Shown here piece by piece: positions 10,686-23,110 of a stretch of 64,000 nt of DNA. The stretch's first letter is position 1. Each line of letters begins with the position of its first letter. A program made the translations under genes and the position numbers. The notes beneath the pieces were generated by a model that was not told the DNA's origin, did no database searches, and saw only the letters and a program-made list of their open reading frames with translations. The DNA lies in contig NC_090989.1 of assembly GCF_041146395.1 (NCBI RefSeq), positions 286,737,343 through 286,801,342 on the forward strand. Reading direction: 5' to 3'. This DNA is from Eulemur rufifrons. Taxonomy: Eukaryota > Chordata > Mammalia > Primates > Lemuridae.

Positions 10686-11320
10686 CTAGCTCTTATGGAG
10701 CAGGGTGGGTAGTGGTGGCGAGGCTAACTGACTGGATGGGAATTTGGGTAAAAGCTGTTGTGTGGCAAAGTCTCCTGGTGAAAATAACTCAAGCATTATT
10801 TCCCTTAGTTGGGAGAAGGATGTATGGGCCTGGTACGTTTTTAAGAAGTCCCTGTCCAGGAGATGTATGGGGGCTGACGGGACAAGCAAAAGGCCACGGC
10901 TGTCACGAGGGGTCCTAGTTGGAGGATAGGTAGAGATTTAGGAACTGTCATAGATTCGTTGGCCACTGCAACCATCTAGATGAATTCAGAACCCCAGGGA
11001 GGGCACAGAGACAGTGTGCCGGGGCTAAGGATAGACAGCGTAGCCCCAGTGTCACCCACATCTCCAGTCTTCATATCTAACTCCTCTCCAATCTTAATAT
11101 TTAATTCTATTAGTTGGTTAATCATGATAGGGGTTGTGTTCCATGAATGGCCCTGGAGTATCCCTGCTTTGCTGCTGGGAGAGGTCCCGGGGACTTTAGC
11201 AGGATTTAATTGTAGCCAAATATTGGAGGAAATCAGGGGATTTAGGGTCCATTCCAGGCCACAAGTAGATAACAAAGACTTGAACACAGTGCACAGGGCT
11301 TCAATCTACTAGCAGGTGTG
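10686..11320 (-). pseudogene. Endogenous retrovirus fragment: protease region (copy 1)
   Basis: On the minus strand two open segments (about 11287-10976 and 10889-10686) resemble a retroviral aspartic protease. The first has the active-site motif DTGA in the context GDTGATLSIL. The second has a segment ending in RDFL (LLDRDFLKTYQAH), like the conserved 'LLGRDLL' end of retroviral proteases. The two parts are separated by stops, and no reverse transcriptase core, envelope or clear LTR was found here. This is a decayed piece with no coding capacity. The family is uncertain; a class I-type (gamma-like) element is my best guess. The same fragment occurs in duplicon copy 2. Confidence 0.6.
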
Positions 11321-11396
11321 CTTCAGTTTTCCTTAGAAGCATGATTTTCTCTGTCCACGTGATCATATAGGAATCTCAGATTTTAGAACTTCTTGA

Positions 11397-11525
11397 ACCA
11401 TGCTTGGCTAATTTTTTTTTAAACTTTTTGTAAAGATGGGATCTCACTGTTGCAAAGGCTAGTCTTGAACTCCCACCTGGGCTTCCCAAAGTGCTGAGAT
11501 TACAGGTGTGAGCCACTGAATGCGG
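11397..11525 (-). mobile_element. Partial antisense Alu at duplicon edge
   Basis: ACCATGCTTGGCTAATTTTT through CAGGTGTGAGCCACTGA is the right-hand part of an antisense Alu. Its other half is missing because the duplicon ends directly in it. Confidence 0.8.
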
Positions 11526-13765
11526 GAAATCAACAACTTTTTAATTAATGCCTTAGTGTTCTAGCTGAGAAATCTTTGCCCACCCCAAAATCATAAGTAT
11601 ATTCTCCTATGTTTTCAGAAATGTGATAGGTTTGTTTTTCACATTTAGAAACATGATTCATCTTGCTTTTATTATTGGGTGTGGTATGAGATACAGGTCT
11701 AGGCATTTATTTTCCTCTAGAAAAAAAAAAAAAACTACATTGTAAAATCTAGGTGTGCCAGTACCATTTATTGAATATACCTTATGCTTTCTTTTCCACA
11801 TTGAATTGAAATAGTGACCGTCTCAAAAACAAAGTGACCATACACATGTAGCTCTCTTTCTGGACTCATAATTTGTTCCATTAATCTTTTAATCTGACAT
11901 ACTGTCAATAGCTATAGCTTTACAATTCTTGAAATATATGTCATCTAACTTCTAGATTGTTTTCATTATTGTAGGTTCATTGCATTTCCGTATTAACTTG
12001 CAATAAATTTGTCAACTTCTAAAAAAATTCTTCTGCAATTTCGATTGTAACTGTGTTGAATCTACAGCTCCATTTGCGGAGAACAGATCTCAGCGACGTT
12101 AAGTCTCTTGGTCTGTGAACATGGTATAGCGCTTCCTTTATTTTAGTTCCTCCTTAATTTCATCAATGTTTTATAATTTTTAATATAGAAGTCTTGCACA
12201 TATTTTATTACCTTTAATCACCAAATATTTTATGTTTTTATAAATGGTAGGTATTATTTTACATTTTTATTTTACAATTGTTGCTAGAATATAGAAATAT
12301 AGTTGATTTTTTTGTATATTGACCTTTGTATCCTTCATCCTTACTAAATTGACTTATTCGTTCCAATAGTTTCTTTGTATGTCTCCGTTTATTCTCTGTA
12401 CATTATAATGTGACCTGTGAATAAAGGCAGTTTTACCTCTTTTCCATTGTTGCACTGGCCAGGACCTCTGATATAATAAATATAAGGGGTAAGAGAACAA
12501 ATTTATTGTTTTTGACAGAAATTATTCAGTATTTCAGTACCCAGTGTGATGTTGGCTATAGGTTTTGGGGTTTTTCTTGTAGATAGGCATCATTAGATTG
12601 AGGAAGTTTCCTACTATTCATGATTTGCTGAGAGCTTTTTGTCATGAATTGGTTTTGAGTTTTAACAAATGTTATCAAAATTCTTTTTCTCCATCTGTTG
12701 AAATGATCATGTGATTTTTTTCTCCATTATTCTTTTATGGTCGTGAATAACATCAATTGATTTACAAATTTTGGACTGCCCTCATCTTCCTGGGGTAAAC
12801 TCCACTTGGTCTGGACGTATTAGCCCTTTTTTGCTTTGTAAAAAAATTAGCATATAATAGTCTGTGTATAAAAGGTATTTTTTTTTTTTTTTGGAGTGTT
12901 CTTTTCAGGTTTTGGTATCAACATTATGCTGGCCCTGTGAAACAAACATACTGAGAAGTCTTTCCTCTTCCTCACTTCACTCATGGAGTTAGTTAAGATT
13001 GAATTCCTGCTTTATTTCTACATTAATTGGTAGATGGAATTCAATGAAACCATCTATGCCTGCCATTTTCCTTGAGGGGGAAATTTTTAATTACAGATTT
13101 AATTTCCTTAAGAGACAGGACTGTTCATATGATTTATTTCTTCTTGTATTCATTTTGGAAGGTTGTGGTTTTCAATGAACTTATGTCCATCTGAGTTATA
13201 GAATTTATCAGATGAAGTTGTTTATTATACCCCCTTATTTTAATGTCTATATGTTCTGTAGTAATGTTCCCTTTATTGTTCATGATATTCATAATTTGTG
13301 TTTTCTCTTTTTCTTAGATAAGTTTTGTGAAGTGTTTATAAATTTTATTAATCGTTTTAAAGAAACAACTTTTGGTTTTGTTTATTTTCATCTATTCATA
13401 TACTTTTGTGTTCTTCTCCTTTTTCTATTCCCATCCTACTTTTCTGGGCTTAATTTTTCTGCTTTTTCTAGTTTCTTAAGATAGAACCTAAGATCATTGA
13501 TTTTTAAACCTTTCTTCTTTTCTAATATAAGCATTTAAAGCTATAAACCCTCTAAGCACTGTTTTAGCTGCAGTCTATAAATTTTGATAGATAGTATTTT
13601 CATAATCATTTAGTTCAAAATAATTTCTTTCATTGTGATACATTCTTTCACCCATGGATTATTTATAAGTGTGTTGCTTAATTTCCAAATATTAGGGAAG
13701 TTACTATCTTTTTTATTCTTAATTATACTGTAGTTAGAGCACATACTCTCAAGCATATTGAGGCT
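11526..13765 (-). mobile_element. Old L1 (L1M) fragment, antisense
   Basis: The sequence reads as antisense L1 ORF2: 'ccagtaccatttattgaata', 'tttacaattcttgaaatat', 'gttggctataggttttgggg', 'atatgttctgtagtaatgt' and 'taagtgtgttgcttaatttcc' occur in L1 order. It is diverged, with many stops. The start and end are approximate. Confidence 0.85.
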
Positions 13766-14374
13766 TCTGTCCATGATAAACACACCAGACAACAGGCAGT
13801 ATAGGACCGTGATCTCTGAGAGAAAGGAAACATCCACCGTTAGCCCTGTGGCAGTGTGGCTTCCTGCTTGGAAGCACCCTGCAGACCGTGGAGCAAGGAC
13901 AGACTTCAAGCAAAGCAGAGGTCTCCCTGAGTAAGGCAGAGATTGGAGTTCATAAAAGATAAGGCAGTTAGAAATTGTAGGGCGGTGGTCCTGAGAGAAG
14001 GGAATTATGTAGAAAAAGAGCTCCAGAAATCTGCAGGGAGACCCCCCTTGATCCTTGACAGATACTAATGTGTATATTTGTAGTTAAAACTCCATGAAGC
14101 TATTCTATGCTTTAACCTTAAAATAACGTACATTTCTTCTGCTCAGAGCGCTCTGCCCAGAAGTAGTCACCCGGGAAGGAGTTTTGAAAGTGTGGTGGGG
14201 ACTATGGGGAGCAAACAAAAAAAAAAAAAAAGTTTTGAGTCCCACTGTTGCTGCCGTAATGTCTACTTTTTAATATTTCTCAATTTTGTAAGGTTGTTAA
14301 ATCATTTTCATAAATTCTCTAAAATGCCCATTTCTGTTTATAAGTGAACTTAATATTCTAAAAACAGATCATTT
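13766..14374. other. No gene seen
   Basis: Mixed sequence with an A-run at 14216-14231. The minus frame at 13610-13909 overlaps the L1 fragment and has no support as a gene. Confidence 0.55.
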
Positions 14375-14389
14375 AAATAGTTAATCTTT

Positions 14390-14570
14390 TTTTTTTTAAC
14401 ATTTTTTTTTTTATTTCATCTTGTTATGGGGGATACAGAATTGCAGGTTACACACGTTGCTCCTGTACCGCCTTTCCCCCCAAGTCAGAGCTCCAGACAT
14501 GTCCGTTCCCCAGGTAGTGCACGTTGCACCCATCATGTAGGTATATATCCCTCCCTTCCCCACCCCCCCC
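14390..14570 (-). mobile_element. 5'-truncated L1 3' end, lemur type, with target-site duplications
   Basis: A short antisense L1 3' end begins with a T-run (the poly(A) tail) and contains TTATTTCATCTTGTTATGGG and GTAGGTATATATCCCTCCC. A 15-bp target-site duplication, AAATAGTTAATCTTT, flanks it exactly at 14375-14389 and 14571-14585. This is a relatively young insertion. Confidence 0.85.
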
Positions 14571-14639
14571 AAATAGTTAATCTTTAAATCAAGAGATTTT
14601 ACTTGTGTCACATAGGAACTGTATTTAAATTTTTAAAAG

Positions 14640-15690
14640 TAAGGATAATGGCAAGCTAAATAATTAGACCTCCTACCCATTAAAGACAATTAAAAAACCT
14701 AGAAAAAATATTTTTAAAATCTTCCTAAAAGCATCTAAGAACTGGCCAGATAAGGAGAAATTGCCAGGCCACAACCTAGGAAAGAATGGGAACCCCGAGA
14801 AGTAAGCCTAGCATTAGGAACAATTTTGCCTTGAAAAGCATAGCCTAACAGAGAGTAGGCTATGTTTTTGACAGCCTTCTGACAATAAAAGGACAAAAAT
14901 CAGAGTCCTTGGTCTGTCAAGGGTGGGAGCCAGGTAAGGTACCCCTTCCAATGTGCTTACGAGGATGGGATCCCAAAGGGCTGTGCCCTAGAATTAAAGT
15001 AAACCAGCCCTTCCTCAGACTATAGTTATCTGAGTAGCCTAGAGAAATCTCAAATTTTGGTCAGAATAAAGGGATTCTACATAACTAGTTCCCTGTGCCA
15101 CCTGGCAGTAGCAAACAAAATTTCTCTCTGAGGAAAAGTGACATCATCCTTGGGTTCAAATTATTTATGTGCACAACTTATCAAATTCAGTGTCTAGCAC
15201 TTAATCAAAACATAACCAGGAACCCAAAATGACATCATGAGCCAGAAAACAATAGATAATACAAACAGATCCACAGGGATTCCACTTACTGGAATTATGA
15301 AATACAGGCTGTAAAACAACTATATTTACTATCTTTTAGAAGAGAACAGCTAACGTTAAAAAATTTACCACAAACTAGACAACATTAAAAATGGCATAAC
15401 AGACTCGGAAAAAACTGGGTAAAATTCTAGAACGGAAAAATTCAGGTAAACAAACTTAGGAACTTAATAGATGGATTCCACATCAGAATTAGTTACAACT
15501 GTAGAACGAATTTGTGAAATGGAAGGTAGGTTATAAGAAACTGTCCAGACTGAAGCATGGGGGAGACAAAAGGATGGAAAAATACAGAAGCAAAGAGATG
15601 TGATGGATATTGAAAAGATCTAACACGGGTTTAACTGAAGTCCCATGAAGGAAATTACTTCTAAAAATCCTCAGTATTTTATAAACATGT
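14640..15690 (+). mobile_element. Old L1 fragment, sense (5' region to early ORF1)
   Basis: The segment around 15060-15680 resembles the L1M 5' region and ORF1 start. Typical phrases are 'attctagaacggaaaaattc', 'gaaatggaaggtagg' and 'aaaagatctaacacgggttt'. It is heavily diverged, with no usable reading frame. Confidence 0.65.
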
Positions 15691-16160
15691 TCCATGTGAG
15701 TAAATAAAGATCTATCTCTTTTGTTTATATAAGCTGCATGATAGGTATTCCATTATATTTAAAAGGGTTGGGAGAATTTAAATTCTCATGATGTATGAAT
15801 GTCCATTTCATCACCCTTAATAATACAACATAAGATCAGTCTTTGCCAATTTGATAGGTAAAAATCCATCCATTTTAATTTTCATTTTTGATAGTAATGT
15901 GTTTATACATCTTTTAAAAATATATTTGAGCTTACGAGTCTTAGAAGTTGTCCAAACACAGCTTTTATATATTTTTGGCATATTACTAGTTTGCAGGAAC
16001 ACTTTCTGCATTAAGTCTATTACCTCCTTGTTTGAAATAATTTTCCTTAGTTTAGCATTTTGTTTAATTTCATTCTTGGTTCTAATTGTTTCAAAGAAAT
16101 TTTTAAATTGTTCCTGAACTCCCTTTCACATCTCCTTATTTCTTTGTTTCCCTTTACAGC
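15691..16160. other. No gene seen; AT-rich
   Basis: AT-rich DNA. Open frames at 15817-16011 (minus) and 15851-16117 (plus) are short, overlap each other and lack motifs. Confidence 0.55.
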
Positions 16161-17205
16161 AAAAAATTTTGAATGGGTTGTGTGCACTCACTGTCTCCAG
16201 TTCTTGTGAATCTCCTCCCAACAGGCGTTCGTTCCCATCATCTGACCAAGTCAGTTTGACCCCTGTGCTGCCAAATTCCGTGACGAGTTCCAGTCTTCAT
16301 CTTACCCCGCAATCACCATCCTCTCCTCCTTTACACACTCTCTTCTGTTGTCCTCCACTGTTCCATATCTGCATCTACTGATTTTTCCCCTGCTACACAT
16401 ATTCTTCCTTCTCAGTCTCCTTTGTTGGTTCCTTTTCATCCCTTCAACCTTTTTTGACTTTGGAGTGCTCAGTGCTTAATCCTTGAGTCTCTTCTGTCTT
16501 TCTGCAGTCAGGAGGTGATTATATTCAATTCATAGATTTAAATCTCCATTCTAATGAATCCCAGATTTACATCACTAACTAGGTCAGTGTTATCTAGTGG
16601 AAATATAATATAAGCAATATACATGACTTTATATTTTCTAGTAGCCACATCAAAAAAGGTTAAAAGATATGGGTAGAATTAATTTTAATATGTTCTATTT
16701 AATCCAGTATATCAAATATTATTTCAACATGTAATGAAATAAAAATGAGATTTTATATTTTTTGTCGTATTAAGTCTTTGAAATCTGGTGTGTGTTTTAC
16801 ATTTACAGCACATCTCAATTCAGATTCGTCACATTTCAAGTGCTTAATAGCCACATGTGGCTACCAGACAGTGCAGCTCTTGTTAACTTCACTGATTTCC
16901 AGACCTCTGTCTCTCCATTTGAATATCCAATATGTATCTCAGCATTAATGTGTTTCTCGGAATTCATATCTATACCAACAGAAAGAAATCCTGTAAGTTC
17001 TAACCTCAATAGATCCAGAATCTAATCAGTTCTTACCTCCTCTGCTGCAGTCGCTGTGGTCCTGGCCATCACTGTCTCTTGCCTAGGTTATTACACTAGC
17101 CTCCTGACTGGTTAGAGAGCCACATGACTCTCTTTCTCCTTCAGTTTGGTCAAGTCTGACCTTATCAGAGAAGTGTTCCTTGACTACCTTGTTTAAAGTG
17201 CAAAC
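16161..17205 (-). mobile_element. Ancient, unclassified interspersed repeat fragments
   Basis: The CT-rich phrases here (ACTTTGGAGTGCTCAGTG, AATCCCAGATTTACATC, CCATCACTGTCTCTTGCC, TTATTACACTAGCCTCCTGAC) resemble an ancient mammalian retroelement. A similar string occurs at 47640-48650. I cannot assign the family with certainty, and orientation is inferred. Confidence 0.4.
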
Positions 17206-17208
17206 CTC

Positions 17209-17705
<497 letters not shown>

Positions 17706-18277
17706 TAAGGTTGCCTGTCACCATTTCTCTTTGTTCAAAGAAGGTTTGATAGGACTTTTTACAGGATATATCTTTAGCCTTTTCAGTTCTCTCTGTGGTT
17801 GATTCTGTGTTCACCTGTTTCTGAGTCTTTTTAAAAATTTGTTTTCCTGAGCAACAAAGAAGTGTGGCTTGTAATACAGAGTGGTCATAGGGTCAAGATT
17901 GTGTAGATACTCAGGCGGCTGTGATAGAAGGATCAGGAAAATCTCCCTCAGTTGACAGTTTAAAACCTAATGGAAATTTTCTAAATAAGGTAAAATCAAT
18001 ATGATTAATAACAAAATTTTATTTGACTTTATGAGGAGACAGTATATGCTAGCAAATGTTTTTGGTTCATTGATTATATTGAGGCTTTTGTGAGAAAATG
18101 CTAGAAGAGGGAAAAGGGTATATAGATTGTTACCAGCTCTATCCTCTCATGGCTGCTATTGCCACAAAGTGCATTAGAAGTTGAATTTTACATTTTATTA
18201 ATACTAGTTTGGAACTCCAGATAGACCATGTGTTATTTATCATATATTTATAATTTAATTTAAAATCATGTTTTCAG
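17706..18277. other. No gene seen; probably intron of the RBM44-like fragment
   Basis: AT-rich DNA without repeats that I recognise. It ends in a polypyrimidine/AG acceptor (TTTTCAG at 18271-18277) in front of the first RBM44-like exon. Confidence 0.5.
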
Positions 18278-20834
18278 GATTCCCTGGAATTAAGAAAAAC
18301 ATCTGATATCACAGACTTAAAGAAACATCCTGAGAGGCACGTCAGATGTATGAGCTTGCAGATACCTGTCGGGGGAAATTGAAATAGTATTTGTTTTCTG
18401 TGTAGCATATGTAACCATACAGAATAATAGCTAAAAGGGACCTTAAGAAATCATCTGCTTTAGCCATTTGCCTTCAAACAAATACATAAAACAATATAGA
18501 ATATTAAAGCTCTTCATTTATTGAGATTTCAGTCTTGGTTTCATCAGAAACTCCTGGCATCTTACCTGTTCAACCCAAACTCATACTGATTTAATTTTCC
18601 ATTTCCTTTCATTTTATTCCCCTATAGACAAAAGCAAAAAATGTTTTTTGAAAATGTCATAAATTTGAAGAAGTAGCTACTTTCACTGGTGCATTTTAAT
18701 CTTGATTTTAATTTATTATATAATTTGCTTTGCATTTATTAAGATACCCTTATAATTCAGAGCACAATGAAGAATGAGGAAGTGGGAAGGTAGAGAAACA
18801 GGGAGGTGTCTAAGAAGCCAAATTAGTTATAATGTTCTGAGGTCATTTACGTTTTCCTTCCATCATTCATTCTTCTGATGAGTTTATTCTGGCATCTCAA
18901 CTCCAGAAGCAGAAGTATTGAGGACAGCTGAAAGTGGCAACTGGAAACAAGGGAAGACTTCCAATAACAGTAATACTCAAAAAGATGTAGTGACTTGGGG
19001 CTTTTCGATGGATATATTGTAATAGCACAGCAAAATATTTGCTTATGTTAAGGAAAATGTAAATTATTTTCTGTTAAAAAGATAATATGTTTAAGAACAA
19101 TTTCCATGCAAAGTGCTTACAACTTAAAAAAATCTTGGCCAAAGTTTGATTTAGGTTGAAAAATACATTGATGATGGATAAAGTTATTACCTTAGATTGG
19201 AATCCTTTTTTTGGTAAAAGAAAGTATGAATTTGAGAATTGTTTACTTCCTTGACTTCTAGAAAGAATATATTTAGTCATAATTCTTGATGTCCTTGTTT
19301 TCTGAAGCTGTTTTGTGTTCCCACAGCCTCTCTATCCTGAATAGAATCCATTTAAACTTGACAGAAAAACGCAAGAAATTTAAAATGTTTCTAGAGGCCT
19401 GTCATTGCTATAGAAAAATGTTTGGAATCTTAACCTAATCCTTGTTTTTATTTTAAAGGGAATTTCAACTTTTTAAAGAGATGGAGAATTTGCCATCAGT
19501 GTGCTGTCAGAAAGTAATGCAGAGAGCCACGAAAGCAGAGCTGCACCTTTTAAATGTTCACTATCAGACGTGTCATCGTCATTGTTGTGATATTTACAAA
19601 CTTGTAATGGAAAATGGGGAGGGATTAAATAGGTGTTTATTGGTTTTAAATCTGCATTTTTTAAGAAATGTATCACTGCCTTTAAGTTTATTCTGGAAAT
19701 TTTTCTTAATTTTCATTTGTGAAGGGCAGAATGAGGGGTAGATTGTAACTGGGCTTCTTAGCTGGCCTAGGGGTAATGGACTCTTCCTAGAAAAAGCAAT
19801 ATATTTGAACTTTCTGTAACGTCCAAGTAAGAATGAACTCGGGGGGGGGGGGGTTTGCATGACATTCTACCACATTCTCTCTGGTTTATCCATTGAGAGA
19901 TGTTTGTGCTGCCCTTAGAAAAGCACATTAATTGTGGTTCACTTTCTTTTACTCACCATTTAAAAGAAAAAAATTTAAGATCTAGAGAGTTAGCACTAAG
20001 CGTATACTATATTAATATTAGTGTTCAATGGATGACTTAGGCCGAAATAATTTCGTTTTGTGGACTTACATTTTGAACAGGAATTTACAAAGTAACTCTG
20101 CTAAGAAGGAATTAGGGTCGGCACTGCTGTCTTTTTTGGGAGACGTAGACGTGTGAGTTTGAAAGAGAAACCACGCGCGGGCGCAGCACTGGGAGAGCTG
20201 CCCCCTGTCGGTGGGATCAAGGTCGCCATCCGCCTGCTCTGCTTTCGCTTCCAGGGTATGTGTGTATGTTTTAGGAATAAAAACTTTACTTCATTTAGAC
20301 AGAAAACATTTTAAACAGAGATTTTTCTTTTCTGTCTTTACAGGTGATGAAAGAAGAATCACATGTGTGAGTTGATTTCATCTAATTTAGAACTCATTAC
20401 ATCTTTAAAATCACTTAATCCAGTTAACTTTAAATTTTCTGTTTTGGTCCCTATTGAAAACATTGGTGGATTCTTTAATGAAGTGTTTATTATCTTTTTT
20501 ACTGATATGTAATATTTGTACATATTTATAGGGTACATGTAATATTTTGTTACATGCATAGGATGTGTAATAATCAAGTTCAGGGTATTTAGGATATCCA
20601 TCACTTCATATATATAATATTTATTATTTCTGTGTTGGGAACATTTCAAGTCCTGTCTTCTAGCTATTTTGAAATATAAAATATATTGTTAACTATAGTC
20701 TGCTATCAAACATTAGATCTTATTCTTTCTGAAGCGTTTATCTGTTTAGCTTTTCAGGAGCAGATTCTGAACTAGATGATCAAAGTGCTCAGGATGTTGA
20801 TGTTTCTTTGAACCTAAAAAAGACACTTTCTGAA
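18278..20834 (+). pseudogene. RBM44: RBM44-like gene fragment, unprocessed, broken
   Basis: A series of exon-like blocks with intron flanks lies on the plus strand. They are 18278-~18370 (DSLELRKTSDITDLKKHPER), ~18907-19000 (EVLRTAESGNWKQ), 19459-19632 (open; [31 protein letters not shown]), 20109-20255 ([11 protein letters not shown] then a frameshift), 20344-20366 (VMKEESH) and 20750-20834 (FSGADSELDDQSAQDV...KKTLSE, donor GTAAG). The last two join in frame. The string resembles RBM44, a germ-cell RNA-binding protein of intercellular bridges, but I name it from memory of the family. The C-terminal RNA-recognition motif is not found downstream. Exon 20109-20255 carries a stop and frameshifts, so the locus is a dead partial duplicate. 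Alternatively it is a degraded copy of another gene with similar exons. Confidence 0.45.
20490..20735 (-). mobile_element. L1 3' region, antisense, within the RBM44-like intron
   Basis: ATATGTAATATTTGTACATA, TTACATGCATAGGATGTG, TTCAGGGTATTTAGGATATCC, TGTTGGGAACATTTCAAG and GCTATCAAACATTAGATCTT follow the order of an antisense L1 3' untranslated region. Confidence 0.75.
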
Positions 20835-21285
20835 GTAAGATTTTTAGAAAGTTCATCTGTATAAATCTTTAATTTTATGGCTTCAGCAAATTATAATTTT
20901 CAGAGACTCTGACATCCTTCTTTTCATTCAACTAGCTTACTTTATATGCTTACTTTATAGCTTACTTTAGTTAGGAGGAACATAATGGTGTATTTAAGCC
21001 TATTCAAACAAATCAGCAATATGTGTTGAGTAGAGTAAGCATATAGTTTATCACCAAATCCGTAGACTTCTGAGGATGAAAGAGAGTAATAGTAATGTTA
21101 ATCATTCACCACAGCAGTAGGTATAAATCTGGACTGTCCCAGGCAGATCCATGATACATGGCCACCATCATGTCTCGTGAGTGCAGTTAAAACTAATATC
21201 TTGCACCTTCATGTCATGAGGTAGAATAAAGTAATGTTCTATTTGTTTTAGGCGGGGCAAAGTTTTAATTTCTCCTTTGTTGAAA
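20835..21285. other. No gene seen
   Basis: AT-rich sequence after the last RBM44-like exon, up to the minisatellite. I see no exon or repeat that I can name. Confidence 0.5.
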
Positions 21286-21832
21286 TGTTCCCTAAATCCC
21301 TGCATGGGACTGGCCTACAGACCAGGCTCATCTGTGGGACATCCCAGATTCCCTAAATATCTGGGGAGGACAGGCCTATAAACCAGGCATCATCTGTGGG
21401 ATGTCCCAGCTTCCCTAAATCACAGGGAGGGACTGGCCTACAGACCAAGGCTCAACTGTGGGATGTCCCAGGTTCCCTAAATCCCAGAGGGGACTGGCCT
21501 ACACACCAGGGCTCATCTGTGAGATGTTCCAGGTTCCCTAAATCCCTGCAAGCTACTGGCCTACAGATCAGGGCTCTTGTGTGGGATGTCCTAGGTCCCC
21601 TAAATCTCTGGGGGGACTGGACTGCAGACCAGGGTTCATCTGTGGGCTGTCCCAGGTTCCCTAAATCCCTGGGGGTGACCGGTTTACAGACCGGGGCTCA
21701 TCTCCAGGCTGTCCCAAGTTCCCTAAATCACCTGGAGGGGGGACTGGCCTACAGACCAGGGCTCATGTGTGGGATGTCCCAGGTTGCCTAAATTCCTGGG
21801 GGGGAGGGCTGGCCTACAGAGCACAGATCTTC
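21286..21832 (+). repeat. Minisatellite, about 62-bp units, roughly nine copies
   Basis: The anchor TTCCCTAAAT(C) recurs at about 21290, 21350, 21411, 21473, 21535, 21597, 21658, 21722 and 21787, so units are about 60-65 bases. Each contains GACTGGCCTACAGACCAGG and CTCATCTGTGGGATGTCCCAG or close variants. The repeat opens a 131-codon frame (21396-21791) that reflects unit length and composition, not a protein gene. Confidence 0.9.
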
Positions 21833-22555
21833 TGGGGACTCTCCCAGGAGTCCAAATGGGTGGGCGACTGTGACAGCCACTTAGGTTACCTTAATGCATG
21901 TCTTTCTTCCTTTTCTGTAAGAGATCAGGAACTCGCTGGGCAGGGCATCTAAGAAGGCTTTTTCTCTCTGGCTCCTGCACATCCCAGGGTGGGGACAGGA
22001 CTAAGTGATGAGCAGAGGGCCGCTGGAATTCCTGGGCTGACCTGGAAGGGAGGAGCAGCCGTTACCCGTCTCTTCCTTGTTATCGGGTGTGGAGCCTGTG
22101 TGTGATGGCCGGAGCCCCTGCTGCTGCTGTGGGCCAGGAGGCGGTTCCAGCGGGAGCTGTGGGAGGCAGGAGGAAGGCGGCAGGACAGCGGGGTTGGCTC
22201 TCCCTGCCCACACAGTGCGCCTCAGTCATTTCTGGACACGTCCAGGCTGCTGTCTGCCACCCTGAAGTCTCACTCCTCTGAGCTCATTCGTCAGTAATGT
22301 GGCTACATCTACCCTATGTGCTGTACTGAGGGAGGTGAGTTGCGTTCAAAACCTCCAAAACTGTAGGTAAAAAGGCTCCTCATCTGTTTTCTATCAAAGT
22401 GTCTTCCCCAAACATCACTTGAATTCAGAAGAGCAACCTGCAGGCAGCCCCAGGCCCCTCCCAAAGTCACACAGTCCTGTGTAGCTGCGGGAGCCCTGGG
22501 CAATGGAGCTGCCAGGAATTTGCAAACCCTGGGCACCCCGCTGGCTGAGAGTGGG
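21833..22555. other. No gene seen; mixed GC-rich DNA
   Basis: Includes CTGCTGCTGCTGTGGG and other GC-rich words. Overlapping short frames on both strands have no recognisable product. Confidence 0.5.
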
Positions 22556-23110
22556 GCTCTCTGCCTCCTGGTCACTCCCTCCGGGCCACCCCCCTTCCCT
22601 ACCGCTTCCCCACCTCCCGTAACTCCCACCTCCGGCCCTCCCTAGAGCTCCTCCCTACTCCCTGCCCAGTCACTCCCTCCCACCCACCTCCGGCTCTCCC
22701 TGCAGCTTCCCCGCACCCTGCACACCTGGTCCTCCAGGCCCCTACCCAGTCACTCCCTGCGGGCCACCCCCCACAACCCTGCACACCTGGTCACTCCGGC
22801 CAGCCCAGCCACCCCCTCCAGGAACCCCTGCCGCCCCCTCCCTTCCTACCGCTCCCCCCAAATCCGGGCCACCCGGCCCCGCCCTCATCGCTGCCGGCCG
22901 CCGGGCCACTCTCCTTTCCTCCCTCCGTTCTTTCCGTTCTTTCCGTACATCCTGGGACCCTCGGCTGCAGCGCCCGCCGCACGTCCGCCGTCCGGCTCTC
23001 TCCCTCGTCCCTCGGCGGTTTCCGTCCATCCTCGGCCCTCTCTGTCCTAACTCGGTCCTCGCTGAGGCCTTTCGGCTCTCTGCGCCAAACCTCTTCGGCC
23101 CTTCCCGTGG
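22556..23110. other. Strand-asymmetric C/T-rich, CpG-containing tract
   Basis: The plus strand is strongly pyrimidine-rich (repeated CACTCCCTCC, CCTCCGGCCCTCC, CCACCCCC). A loosely repeated CCCAGTCACTCCCTCC phrase occurs at about 22570, 22668 and 22746. CpGs rise towards 22850-23060. It could be an old CpG island or a degenerate minisatellite. I found no transcript evidence, and the minus frame 22742-23332 is a composition effect. Confidence 0.5.

Larger units (their letters stand above)
5227..11396 (+). repeat. Duplicon copy 1 (6.2 kb, direct orientation)
   Basis: From CTGCTCTGTCCTCATGGGGC to the segment ending GAACTTCTTGA, the sequence matches 29881-36783 base for base over long stretches, with scattered substitutions and small indels. 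The order is GC-rich half, CCAAT minisatellite, second GC-rich part, then antisense retroviral fragment. The left flank continues smoothly in similar GC-rich DNA, while the right end is cut into an Alu fragment. The copies are about 24.65 kb apart at their left ends. The 0.7-kb size difference comes from the minisatellite. Confidence 0.95.

Noticed and set aside
21396..21791. 131-codon repetitive protein
   Set aside because: It lies entirely within a 62-bp minisatellite, without flanking exon signals.
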